From assembly GCA_036785705.1 (NCBI GenBank), contig JAWUZG010000158.1, positions 682,001-746,000 of the forward strand: DNA of 64,000 bases, in the 5' to 3' direction. Origin of the DNA: Acanthornis magna (Eukaryota; Chordata; Aves; Passeriformes; Acanthizidae). Shown here one piece after another: positions 44,977 to 57,100 of this stretch; position 1 is the stretch's first letter; each line of letters opens with the position of its first letter. Below the pieces are notes generated by a model. It saw only the letters and a list, made by a program, of their open reading frames with translations, did not search any database and was not told where the DNA came from. A program made the position numbers and the translations under genes.

Positions 44977-45786
44977 ACACACAATCACAGAATCTGCTGA
45001 GTTGGAAGGGACCCTCAAGGACCTTCAAGTCCAACCCCTGGCCTGCACTGGACCATTCTCAAGAGTCACGCCATGTGCTTGAGAGTATTGTCCAAATGCA
45101 TCTTGAGCTCTCTCAGCCTTGGTGCTGCCCTGGGGTGCCTGTTTCAGTGCCCAACCATCCTCTGGATAAAGAATGAACTTTTTTCTAATATCCAACCTAA
45201 ACCTCCCCTGACACAACTTCAGGCCATTCCCTATCACTGGTGACCACAGAAAGAGAGCAGTTCCTGCCTCTCCTCTTCCCATCACAAGGACGTTGTGGAC
45301 CCCAATGAAGTCTCCCCTCAGTCTCCCTTTCTCCAGACAGAAGACACAAAGTGCTCTCTGCTGCTCCTCACACAGCTTCCCCTTAGGCCCTTCACCATCT
45401 TCACTGACCTCCTTTGGACACTCTTCCTTATTATTGTGGTGACCAAAACTTCAAACAATATTTAAGGTGAGGCTGCCCCAGCACAGGTCAGAGCAGGACA
45501 ATCCCCTCTATGGCCCGACCGCCCATGCTGGGCCTGTGCAGCCCAGGACACAGAAGTCCCCCCAGGCCTGCCTGGGCAGTGCTGACTCATATCCAACTTT
45601 CCATCCACCAGGATCCCCAGGTCCCTTTGCACGGTGCTGCTCTACAGCACCTCGTTCCCCAGCCTGTTCGAACACCCAGGGTTGCCCCACCCCAGGTGCA
45701 GAATCAGGCACTTCCCCTTGTTCAATTGCATATGGTTGGTGATTGTGCACTCCTCCAATTTGTCAAAGTCATGCCCTGAGCCCAGG
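44977..45786 (-). mobile_element. CR1 LINE, 5'-truncated 3' end (upstream of gene 3)
   Basis: Same insertion, third copy, with the same boundaries relative to the gene 3 promoter. Confidence 0.85.
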
Positions 45787-48407
45787 GACTCTCAGCATGG
45801 GCTCCCACAACCCCTCGGGGCCCCACTGCTGGTCCCAGCAACCCTGTGCCTGGCCCCTGCCCGCCTACACTGTGGGCACGGCTGCTTGGGCAGTCGCTCC
45901 GTCGAGGGACACGGGCCAAAGCCATCCCTGCAGCAGCAAGTGCCACCCCCGACCCTCCCTGCCCTGCTGGGACAGCTCCCACAGCCCAAGGGGACACAGT
46001 CAGGCCCTCTCAGGACACACTGGAGCCCTGTTCTCCCCATGTCCCTTTTCCCCAGCATTGGACACCCTCTGCAGCCCCACGCAGGTTTCAGGATGCATGT
46101 GCCACTGAGGGAGCCCAGCTGAGCTGGTGTTGCAGAGCTGTTGTGTTTTACAGCAGTTCCACAGGACCACAGTAGCTGGAGGAGAGGGCTCAGGACAGCC
46201 TTGGGGCAGAGTGGGGCTACAGGAAGCTGGGAACAAGCCCCTGCTCTAGAATGGAGTGTGTTCTTCCACAAGTAAACAAAGATCGTGATTTTGAGAACTA
46301 CCCACAGCCTGCTGTGCTCAAAGTTTGCCTCTGAAGATGAAGAGGTGAGATTCTCAGAAAAGCTGGAAAATATCTGGGGAAAGGTTTTAGGTTATTTGGT
46401 CGTGACTAGGTACAAATCTCCAGTGGGAAAAGAGCCTCTCCAGCAGGCTGGGTGTCTTAGGGTGTCTTAGTCCTTCCCAGAGTAACGATTAACAATTTAA
46501 TGCAAATTTATTCTTTATTCTAGAACTGTAAAAAATCTACATTTTCCAGAATTATAAAACTACTTTGAAAAATTTGAACTGTCATGGGAAAATGGAACAA
46601 ATATATGGGGATTTCTTTCTATGAAAATTTTTCTAAATCTTGTAAAATAAAAATAAAGATTGTAGCTGCTCGCTACGGGGTTTCAGAAGCCCTGTGTCCG
46701 GCTGGTGCCTGCCCACCCCTGGCTGTGCCCAGAGCAGGAGCTCAGCCAGAGCTGCTGGTCCCACCCAGACACCAGAGCTGAAGCCCAAAGGTGTTGCTGG
46801 GCTCAACCCCTGCCCTGGCAGGAGGGGCCCTCCTTCAGTGCTGGCTCAGAGCAGGGCCTTTGGTCTGGTTCTGGGAGGTGGTGGCAAAGTAACAGACTGA
46901 TAAAGCAGCGGTGGCAGGGACAACGGACAGATGCAGGGAGACGCACGATGGCAGAGCCAGTTCTCCCTGACTGAGGTGTTTGGCTGGCATTGTGAAGGTG
47001 CAGAGCGGCACCTGTGGAGAGAGGAGGTGGCTGAGGCCCCCAGCTGCACCTGGGACACAGGGACCCTCCTGCACAGCAGGGCCCAGAGCTGGCAAGGCTC
47101 CCCAGCACAGCTGGAGCTGCAGGCACACCTTGGCCCAGGTGGACAGCTGCCCCTCAAGGCCCCAGCGAGCAGGGGATGGCTCCGGGCAGGGTCCCTGGCC
47201 AGGAGCAGGCCCCAGAGCATGTCTGCCTTTCAAGGGCAATCTCGTCCCCCACTCTTTCTCCTCCCCGCCTTGCTTTGCCACTGCCCAGCGCTCCTGGGGC
47301 TGCTCTTGGCCAGGCAGCCTCAGGGGGAGCCAGCCCTGGTTCCCGCCCAAGTGGCCACTCCAGGACAAGGCCTGGCAAGTAAGAGGTCAATTAAAACACT
47401 GGAGAGCTGCAGAACCCTCAGAAGAGTTATTTGGACAACCACGGACTGTCACAACTGCACAGCAGCCTCGCTGGGGATGTTTCCTCCTCAGGAGACACCG
47501 GAGCCCCTGCCCAGCGTGGGAGCCAGCCATGGCTCTGGCCCTGGGCTCACCCCAGGGATCCCGCTCGGGGCTGCTCCCGTGCCTTGGGCCTCTGGGCACT
47601 CAGGGCCAGCTCCAGGAGGCAGCTGCAGCAGGAGGGACCTTGGTGCACGAGTCCTGTTTCCCATGGGCTGCGGAATGTGCTTCAGAAGCTCTGTAACCAC
47701 CTTTGTAACAACTCAAAAAGGCCTGGTCAGGTTCCTTCAGAAATATGTTACAGAGCCACATAACCAGGGTGAAAACCACACCACAGAGAGGAGATCGCCC
47801 TCCAAGTTCAGAGGCTCAGTGACCACCAGCATGCCTGAAGACCCCACCAGGAAGGCCCTCAGACACCAATGGCCTGTGTGTGCAGCACTTCAAGAAAGTA
47901 ATGCCTGCCTCTTAATACTACGGTGATGTTAAGGAGGTTTATTCCCGATTTTAGGTGACAAGGTGAATGACCTGAAGCTATTTACTATAAAATGTCTGCA
48001 CAAGCAGCACTGCAAATCACAGCCCAAGGAAGGATGGAGCCAAGGGGTCCAAAACCCATGGCCCAAGTAGACAGAGATCCTCCTTCAGCCCTGGCTGCAT
48101 TGCCGCCCCACTGAGCACCAAGAAGCGAAGGGCTTTACTGAGAGCAAGCAAATTTAACTCTCTGCCCGGATACCAATTTCAAGGGCAACAAATTAAAAAA
48201 CCCCGCACCATCAGCCACGCTTGCCAAGGAGAAGCGTTGGAAGCCTCTGCCCCTCAACACTTGCCCAGCGTGTTCACCAAGGTAACCGGGATCTCAGGTG
48301 TGCCCTCCGAACGAGCAGAGCCAGCCTCCCTTGAGTGTGAGAAGCCACGGCCTCGGCTGCACCCCCGGCTGCCTCCTGTGCCAGCGCACAGCCTCGGCTG
48401 TCAGTGT

Positions 48408-48728
48408 GTGTTTGGTGCAGCCCGGGGCCAGGGCGCAGCGAGGCCCTTGCGGTGCCTCCGCCGCTGCTCGGCAGCCCCATGGGCCCCACGGCCGCGGCCC
48501 TTCTCCGCCGGGGCCCTCAGCCAGCCCGGCCCGGCCGCGGCCCCCGAGCCCCGAAGGGCGCGGCGGCTCCAGCAGCCCCGCCCGGCCCCGCAGCCCCGCC
48601 CGGGCCGTGCAGCCCCGAGCGGCCCAGGGATGGGCTCTGCCCGCCCGCTGTGCCCCGGGCCGGCCCGAGGCTGTGCGGGATGCTTGCTGCCTGCTTTGCA
48701 CAGCCTCGGCGCAGACGGTGCCCTGAGC
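48408..48728. promoter_or_regulatory. CpG island, second copy
   Basis: Duplicate of the island at 23380-23700 with both Sp1-type boxes kept; a single-base change near 48508 creates an extra CpG. Confidence 0.5.
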
Positions 48729-48767
48729 TCTGGGGGAGGCTTAGCTGTGCTGCGAAGACTGAAAAAC

Positions 48768-49188
48768 CCCTGAACCTTAACTCCACTGTGCACCTCAGGA
48801 GGAATCCCTGCACACCTTAGCAGAGACACCAAAATATCCCTGTGTGCCTCACAAGGAATCCCTGCACACCTTAGCAGAGACCCCAGAAAGTGCGTCACAA
48901 ATGAACACAGCACCCTGCACACCTTCGGAAGGACTCAGGCCCTCTCTAGGCCCCAAAGGCAACCACAAAAACCCCGTCGTGAATCACGAGGAGCTCCAGG
49001 CCCCTGCCAGCCTTACAGGGGTCTCCAGTTGCCTGGTCACCAGAGAAGTGACCCCAAATCCCCTAAGAACCTCATGAGGGACCTCAGCCCCATGTACCGC
49101 TTAGGAAGGACCCCAAACCTCTGCATGTCTTTCTGGAAACCCACTCATCTGCCAGCCTTACAGGAGTCCCTCATCACCTGCACGCCAC
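48768..49188. repeat. Degenerate minisatellite-like tract, second copy
   Basis: Duplicate of 23740-24160 in the 25,028-bp offset block. Confidence 0.4.
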
Positions 49189-49324
49189 ACAAGAGCCTGG
49201 CCTGCCATTAACGCTAGCAAACAGCGTGTTCCCTGAGAGAAACCTCTGCCAGGACCTGTCTGTGCATTGGGAACACGTGTTGCGGTGCCGGCTGCATCTG
49301 CAGGAGCAATGGGGAGCGTGAGCC

Positions 49325-49856
49325 TGAGGCGCAGATAGACTCCAAAACTCCAAAGTGGTAAAGTAGGTGTGTTTCTTCAGCGCCAGGCGCATGATGGATC
49401 GCTCCTGCACAGGCATGTGCGCCCTCAGCGGTACTCCCCTTTTTTATATCGGGTTACAAATTACATATTCATTAAGTTGCTTAGCATGCCTATACATATT
49501 CATAGCCTATCCCCGAAATTATTTGCACCATCCTTACTCATCAATATGTAAGCTTTGCGTCTGCGCATTGCCTCCTGGTGGTCGTGGCCCGGGGTCTCAG
49601 AGATGAAGGCTGAAGTCTTCATCAGCCTTGCACTTAACACCTTTGCTGTCAACGCATGCTCACTGGCTTCCTGAACTTCACCCAAGCCTCATAGCGGGTC
49701 TCAGCCGCTTTCAGGGATCCAGGGCAAGAACTAAGCTGCTTAGTTTTATCAATAGCCTGTATCCTTGTTTTGTGTTTGCTAAGCATTGACCAAGCAATCA
49801 AGTGAGCAATGCAAGCTTCTTACACAAAGCCCTTAACCCTTGATTTCCTTCTATCA
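49325..49856 (-). mobile_element. Solo LTR, second copy
   Basis: Same LTR at the same site of the second pseudogene, with one visible base change (near 49592). It was therefore copied by segmental duplication rather than inserted twice. Confidence 0.6.
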
Positions 49857-50646
49857 AGCGCCTGCTGCGCGTCGCTGCTGAGCTGGCAGCACGTTGGCTA
49901 CGGCCAGGACGTTCTCTGTTTCCCCCAGTGCTGGGGCCTGCGGGCACCTGCCACCCCTTGGCACAGGCTGTGGCACCCAACAAAGCCCTCAAGGCCGGGA
50001 GGAGAGCCCAGGGCAGCGCAGCTGCTTGGGCAGTCGCTCCTTCGAGGGACACGGGCCAAAGCCATCCCTGCAGCAGCAAGTGCCACCCCCGACCCTCCCT
50101 GCCCTGCTGGGACAGCTCCCGCAGCCCAAGGGGACACAGTCAGGCCCTCTCAGGACACACTGGAGCCCTCTTCTCCCCATATCCCTTTTCCCCAGCATTG
50201 GACACCCTCTGCAGCCCCTCACAGGTTTCAGGATGCATGTGCCACTGAGGGAGCCCAGCTGAGCTGGTGTTGCAGAGCTGTTGTGTTTTACAGCAGTTCC
50301 ACAGGACCACAGTAGCTGGAGGAGAGGGCTCAGGACAGCCTTGGGGCAGAGTGGGGCTGCAGGAAGCTGGGAACAAGCCCCTGCTCTAGAATGGAGTGTG
50401 TTCTTCCACAAGTAAACAAAGATCGTGATTTTGAGAACTACCCACAGCCTGCTGTGCTCAAAGTTTGCCTCTGAAGATGAAGAGGTGAGATTCTCAGAAA
50501 AGCTGGAAAATATCTGGGGAAAGGTTTTAGGTTATTTGGTCGTGACTAGGTACAAATCTCCAGTGGGAAAAGAGCCTCTCCAGCAGGCTGGGTGTCTTAG
50601 GGTGTCTTAGTTCTTCCTAGAGTAAAGATTGCCAATTTAATGCAAA

Positions 50647-50659
50647 TTTATTCTTTATT
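50647..50659 (-). terminator. Poly(A) signals of gene 4
   Basis: AATAAA on the minus strand at 50654-50659 and 50647-50652, at the same distance from the stop as in the paralogs. Confidence 0.65.
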
Positions 50660-50988
50660 CTAGAACTGTAAAAATGTTCTAGATTTTCCAGAACTACAAA
50701 ACTACCTTGAAAAATTTGAACTATCATGGGAAAATGGAACAAATATATGGGGATTTCTTTCTATGAAATTTTTTTCTAAATCTTGTAAAATAAAAATAAA
50801 GATTGTAGCTGCTCGCTACGGGGTTTCAGAAGCCCTGTGTCCGGCTGGTGCCTGCCCACCCCTGGCTGTGCCCAGAGCAGGAGCTCAGCCAGAGCTGCTG
50901 GTCCCACCCAGACACCAGAGCTGAAGCCCAAAGGTGTTGCTGGGCTCAACCCCTGCCCTGGCAGGAGGGGCCCTCCTTCAGTGCTGGC

Positions 50989-51154
50989 TCAGAGCAGGGC
51001 CTTTGGTCTGGTTCTGGGAGGTGGTGGCAAAGTAACAGACTGATAAAGCAGCGGTGGCAGGGACAACGGACAGATGCAGGGAGACGCACGATGGCAGAGC
51101 CAGTTCTCCCTGACTGAGGTGTTTGGCTGGCATTGTGAAGGTGCAGAGCGGCAC
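50989..51154 (-). CDS. Cytoplasmic tail exon with stop, gene 4
   Basis: Same sequence as the gene 2 tail (YQSV, proline-rich end, TGA at 50989-50991). Confidence 0.72.
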
Positions 51155-54100
51155 CTGTGGAGAGAGGAGGTGGCTGAGGCCCCCAGCTGCACCTGGGACA
51201 CAGGGACCCTCCTGCACAGCAGGGCCCAGAGCTGGCAAGGCTCCCCAGCACAGCTGGAGCTGCAGGCACACCTTGGCCCAGGTGGACAGCTGCCCCTCAA
51301 GGCCCCAGCGAGCAGGGGATGGCTCCGGGCAGGGTCCCTGGCCAGGAGCAGGCCCCAGAGCATGTCTGCCTTTCAAGGGCAATCTCGTCCCCCACTCTTT
51401 CTCCTCCCCGCCTTGCTTTGTCACTGCCCAGCGCTCCTGGGGCTGCTCTTGGCCGGGCACCCTCAGGGGGAGCCAACACTGGTTTCCGCCCAAGGAGGCT
51501 CCCCAGGACAAGGGCCAGCAATTAAGAGGCCAATTAAAGAACTGGACAGCAGCAGAACCTTCAGCAGAGTCACTTGGACAAGCACAGACTCGCCACAACT
51601 GCACAGCAGCCCCCATGGGAATGTTTCCTGTCTACAATAGACTTTCAAAAGAAGCTGTTTGAGGGAAAGATGAATAACACACTCACTGTTTTCGCTTCCA
51701 GCAATACCAGACTCCCACACAGCAGAATATGAAGAGAAGTTCCAAACAAAGCAGGCCTGCTATTATTGCCATCAAACAACATGTTCCCTGACAGAAACCT
51801 CTTCCAGTTCCCTTCTGTGCATTGGGAACACGTGTTGTGGTGCCAGCTGCACCTGCAGGAGCAATGGGGAGTGTGAGTCCGTGCTGCGCATCGCTGCTGA
51901 GCTGGCAGCACATTGGCTACAGCCAGGACGTTCTCTGTTTCCCCCAGTGCTGGGGCCTGCGGGCACCTGCCGCCCATTGGCACAGGCTGTGGCACCCAAC
52001 AAAGCCCTCAAGGCCGGGAGGAGAGCCCAGGGCAGCGCAGCTGCTTGGGCAGTCGCTCCTTCGAGGGACACAGGCCAAAGCCATCCCTGCAGCAGCAAGT
52101 GCCACCCCCGACCCTCCCTGCCCTGCTGGGACAGCTCCCACAGCCCAAGGGGACACAGTCAGGCCCTCTCAGGACACATTACTGCCCTGCCCAGTGTGGG
52201 AGCCAGCCATGGCTCTCGCCCTGGGCTCGCCCCAGGGATCCCGCTCGGGGCTGCTCCCGTGCCTTGGGCCTCTGGGCACTCAGGGCCAGCTCCAGGAGGC
52301 AGCTGCAGCAGGAGGGACCTTGGTGCACGAGGCCCGTTTCCCATGGGCTGTGGAATGTGCTCCAGAGGCCTCGAAGCCATGGCACTTCCAGCTTTGGCTG
52401 CTGCGGGGCCATGCAAGGGCAGGCCCTGGGGGAAGAGCAGTGCTGCCACACAGATACACCGAGGGCTGAGCCCAGCACAGCAATTACCTCCTGTGCCTGT
52501 GCCGGGCATTGCCTCACTTCCTGTAGCAGGACCTGCCAAGGAGCCACTGCTTCCTCTAGGAAAAACCTCCTTCTGCACAGCCATTTGGTCCATCACTTGG
52601 GAGAGGAAAAGGGAAGGCTGAATCAGATGGAAGAAGTCCCCGTTTGGGGGTTGGCATCTTCATGAGGTCCCGCTTGTCAAAAATGGGGATAAGGCTCAGG
52701 AAAACATCAGGGCTTTTGGGGCAGGGCCACAGCCCTCCCTCGTCCAAACAGCTGCCAGACCTGAGCAGAAGCAGTGAGGGGATCCCGCAGGGCTCAGGCA
52801 CACATGTGTAGGGCTCTGTCCTGGCACCTGCAGCGATGCCCCGCTGGCCAACTTTGGGCTCTGAGCTGGCAGCTCCCCCAGGGAGAAAGGCCTTGACATA
52901 CCCTCACCATCTCCCATTGCCTCAGTCCTGGACACGGGTCGGGAAGCTTCTTCACCTTCACGAACAGGCTCAGCTGGAAAGAAAGGCAGGACAGAACAGC
53001 TCATGTGACACTGTTCAGGATTCTCCTTCAGGCTGGAGTGGCAGTGATTGGAACTCGGCAATGGGATCCATCCTTGGCACTCCCTCTCCTCTGCCTTCCA
53101 CTCAGGAGCATGGGCAGAGGCACCCTGTGCCTGCAGTGGCCCCACACTGGGGATGGAAGGAGCCTCTTGCAGGGCAGGCAGGGGAGAAAGGACTCCCGGG
53201 AGCTGCCAGCAGCTCTAAACTCAGTCCCAGCCAGGGCCAGGCCTTGGCAGCGGCAGCAGGAACTCCTCAGGCTCCCTGGGGCTGGCAAAGGAGCCGAGCA
53301 AGGCACAGAGCCCCGGGGCACATCCCTGGGATAAGGAACATTGACAGCTAAATACTCCGTGCTCCCTCTGACAGCAATCCTGTGGGATCACTAAAGGCTC
53401 GAGAAGGGAGCAGGGCAGGATTTCCAGAATTCATCAACCCTGGCATGACCTTAAGCAAAGTGGCACATGAATGATCTCTTGCTACATTGACACTGATTAT
53501 TCCGTCAGTAAAAAGGGACATTAAAGACTTACCTCCAGCATGCTCCAAAATCTTCAAGCCATCATCTAGCAGGGCTTCCAGATAATCCATGTCACGATTC
53601 CAATCTAGAAGGGAGCACAGATCAGAACTGTTTCCATGGTGTGCTGGGATCCCCTTCTGCCTTAGGGAACTGGGCACTGCAAGGGGGTCAGGTAAGGCTG
53701 TGGGAGCCAAGATGTCAATGGACATGGCCAAAGCTGCAGAGGGGCCTGGGGAGCTCTGGACTGACTCCTGTCCATTGTCCACCCTCTTTGCAGGCCCTGT
53801 GACACATCCCTGGAGCAGAATCTGGACCAGCCCAGGGACCCTCGGGGCTATCTCACTCCCACAGAGGAAACCCTCACTAAAGCCCTGGGGTAAATTCCAG
53901 CAGGCAGTGGCACAACTATCCCTCCCTCCCTCCCTCCCTCCCTCTCTCCCTCCCTCCCTCCCTCCCTCCCTCCCTCCCTCCCTCCCTCCCTCCCTCTCGT
54001 TCTACTGGGACAGCTCCCAGGGCTCAACAGGACTGAGGCAGGCCCTCTCACGACACACTGCAGCCTTGCTGTCCCCCTCTGTGATTCCCCACCATGGGCA

Positions 54101-57100
54101 CCCCTTGCAGTCACTCCCAGGTTTCAGGATGTGTCTCCCATGGAGGGACCCCAGCAGGACTGCTCAGTACCCAAGTCCCCTGAGCCCGCTCGGGATAATT
54201 CAGCAGTGCTGTGCCTGTCTGCTGCAGGCTGTGCCTGCACTGCCAAGCAGCAGAGATGGCAGCTCAAGCCTCAGCAGGGCTCAGGCCCAGGGGCACAGCA
54301 ATTACCTCCTGTGACTGTGCGTGGCATGGCCTCCCTTCCTTCAGCAGAGGCTGCCAATGAGCCACTGCTTCCTCCGGGAAACGCCGCCTTCAGCACAGCC
54401 TCTCCATCCATCTCTGGAGAAAGGAAGAGGCACAGCTGGATCAGATGGAGCTACTCCCCATCAGGGAGTTGGCCTCTTCTGGAGGCAAAACTCTAGAGAC
54501 AGCAAAATGATCAGGAAAAAACCCCAGGCTCTTGGGGCTGGAGCACGGCCCTCCCTCCTCCAAAGAGCCGCCATTCCTGATCTACCCAGACACAGGGATA
54601 TTGCAGGGGATCTGAGGGTCTGCATGGCCCATGCTGCAGTTTGGGCACCCTGTCAGCTGATGCCCAATGCCTTCCTGCAGAGGCTGCGGAGAAGCTGCAG
54701 CCAGGCCAGGCTGGAAACAGCCCAGCAGGGCATGAAAGCAGCAGTGGGACAGCAAGGCTGCAATGGATCCCTTCCCCCTGTGCTGGGTGCAGTGTGTCCA
54801 GATGTGCAGCAAAAGGCCCTGGCTGCTGAGTCTCAGGAGAAGGCTGAGGGAAATGCACCCACCTTGTCCTCCCTGCAGCATTTCCTTCAGCATTTGCCTC
54901 ATGACTTGGAATGGCTCCAGGGGCTTCTTGTCTCCTGTAGCTTTTTTCTTTCCTGTTGGAGGACCTTAGAGCAAAGCAGTTCCATTTCCCAGGAATGGAT
55001 CACACCAAAGCAGTGCTCAGCCTGTGGGCTCAGCAGGGATGCACTACTCACCCCTGCGACGGGAGCTGGGCTTGGGCACAGCATCCACCCCAGGAGCTGG
55101 AAAAGTCCTCCCTGCAGACACACCTGTAACTCAACAGCCAGAGAAGCTTCTGTCATCTCTGCTGATCTGCATGGGCAGCACTGAGCCGCAGAAACGGTGA
55201 GGGGATCCCTCAGGGCGAGGGCACACACGTGCAGGGCTCTGTCCTGGCACCTGCAGCGATGCCCCGCTAGCCAACTTTGGGCTCTGAGCTGGCAGCTCCC
55301 CCAGGGAGAAAGGTCTTGACATACCCTCACCATCTCCCATTGCCTCAGTCCTGGACACGGGTCGGGAAGCTTCTTCACCTTCACGAACAGGCTCAGCTGA
55401 AAAGAAAGGCAGGACAGAACAGCTCATGTGACACTGTTCAGGATTCTCCTTCAGGCTGGAGTGGCAGTGATTGGAACTCGGCAATGGGATCCATCCTTGG
55501 CACTCTCTCTCCTCTGCCTTCCACTCAGGAGCATGGGCAGAGGCACCCTGTGCCTGCAGTGGCCCCACACTGGGGATGGAAGGAGCCTCTTGCAGGGCAG
55601 GCAGGGGAGAAAGGACTCCCGGGAGCTGCCAGCAGCTCTAAACTCAGTCCCAGCCAGGGCCAGGCCTTGGCAGCGGCAGCAGGAACTCCTCAGGCTCCCT
55701 GGGGCTGGCAAAGGAGCCGAGTAAGGCACAGAGCCCCGGGGCACATCCCTGGGCCTGGCCACTTCCCTCTCTGCTCTGCTCCGTGGCTGCACAGAGCACA
55801 TGGAAGGAGCAACTGGCATTTCACATGAGAGGAAGACTGGCAGCTAAATGCTCCTTGCTCCCACTGACAGTGATCTTGTGGGATCACTGTAGGCTCGAGA
55901 AGGGAGCAGACCAAGATTTCCATAACCCTTCAACCCTGACATGACCTCTGGCAAAGTGGCACATGAATGATCTCTTGCCACATTGACACAGATTATTATC
56001 TCAGTAAAGAGGGACATTAAGAACTTGCCTCCAGCATGCTCCAAGGACTTCAAATGGTTATGAGCCAGGGCTTTCAGATAATTCCTGTCACGATTCCAAT
56101 CTAGAAGTGAGCACAGATCAGAACCGTTTCCATGGTGTGCTGCGATCCCCTTCTGCCTTAGGGAACTGGGCACTGCAAGGGGGTCGGGTAAGGCTGTGGG
56201 AGCCAAGATGTCAATGGACATGGCCAAAGCTGCAGAGGGGCCTGGGGAGCTCTGCGATGGCCCCTGTCCATTGTCCACCCTCTTTGCAGATCCTGTGACA
56301 CATCCCTGGAGAGGAAACTGGACCAGCCCAGGGCCCCTCAGGGCTCTCTCACTCCTACTGAGGAAACGCACTCTAAAGCCCTGGGGATAACTGCAGCAGG
56401 CAGTGCCACAACTATCCCTCCATCCTTCCTCTGGATTAGCTCCCACAGCCCAAGGGAACACAGTCAGCTCCTCTCAGGACACAGTGCCACCCCTGCCCAG
56501 TGTGGGAGCCAGCCATGGCTCTGGCCCTGGGCTCACCCCAGGGATTCTGCTCGGGGCTGCTCCTGTGCCTTGGGCCTCTGGGCACTCAGGGCCAGCTCCA
56601 GGAGGCAGCTGCAGCAGGAGCAACGTTGGTGCATGAGTCCCGTTTCCCATGGGCTGCGGAATGTGCTCCAGAGGCCGCGAAGCCATGGCACCTCCAGCTT
56701 TGGCTGCTGCGGGGCCATACAAGGGCAGGCCCTGGGGGAAGAGCTGCTGCCACACAGATACAACAAGGGCTGAGCCTGGCACAGCAATTACCTCCTGTGC
56801 CTGTGCCTGGCTGCACCTCCCTTCCTTCCGGAAATGCTGCCTTCCACAGAGCCTCTCTGTCCATCTCTGGAGAAAGGAAGAGGCACAGCTGGATCAGATG
56901 GACCATTACCCATCAGGGACGTGACCTCTTCAGGAGGCAATACTTGTCAAAGACATGAGTAAGGATCAGGAAAACACCCAGGCTCTTGGGGCTGGGCCAG
57001 GGCCCGCTCTTCTCCAAGCAGCCACCCCTCCTGATCTACCCAGAGACTGGGAAATTGCAGGGCATCTCAGGGTCTGCATGGCCCATGCTGCAGTTTGGGC

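Larger units (their letters stand above)
46846..49297 (-). pseudogene. Second copy of the 3'-end pseudogene
   Basis: Same structure 25,028 bp away: intact tail exon 46846-47011 and broken transmembrane exon about 49188-49297. The unfeatured stretch is 47690-48290. It differs from the first copy at only a few positions (for example near 47613, 48059, 48188, 48508). Confidence 0.6.
41528..53918. repeat. Large duplicated block, copy 2
   Basis: Partner of 16500-28890. It holds the start of gene 3, its promoter, CR1, the second pseudogene and LTR, and the 3' end of gene 4. The offset shifts by 17 bp below it, where a 17-bp intronic motif (cttgctacattaacact) is present once or twice. Confidence 0.7.
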
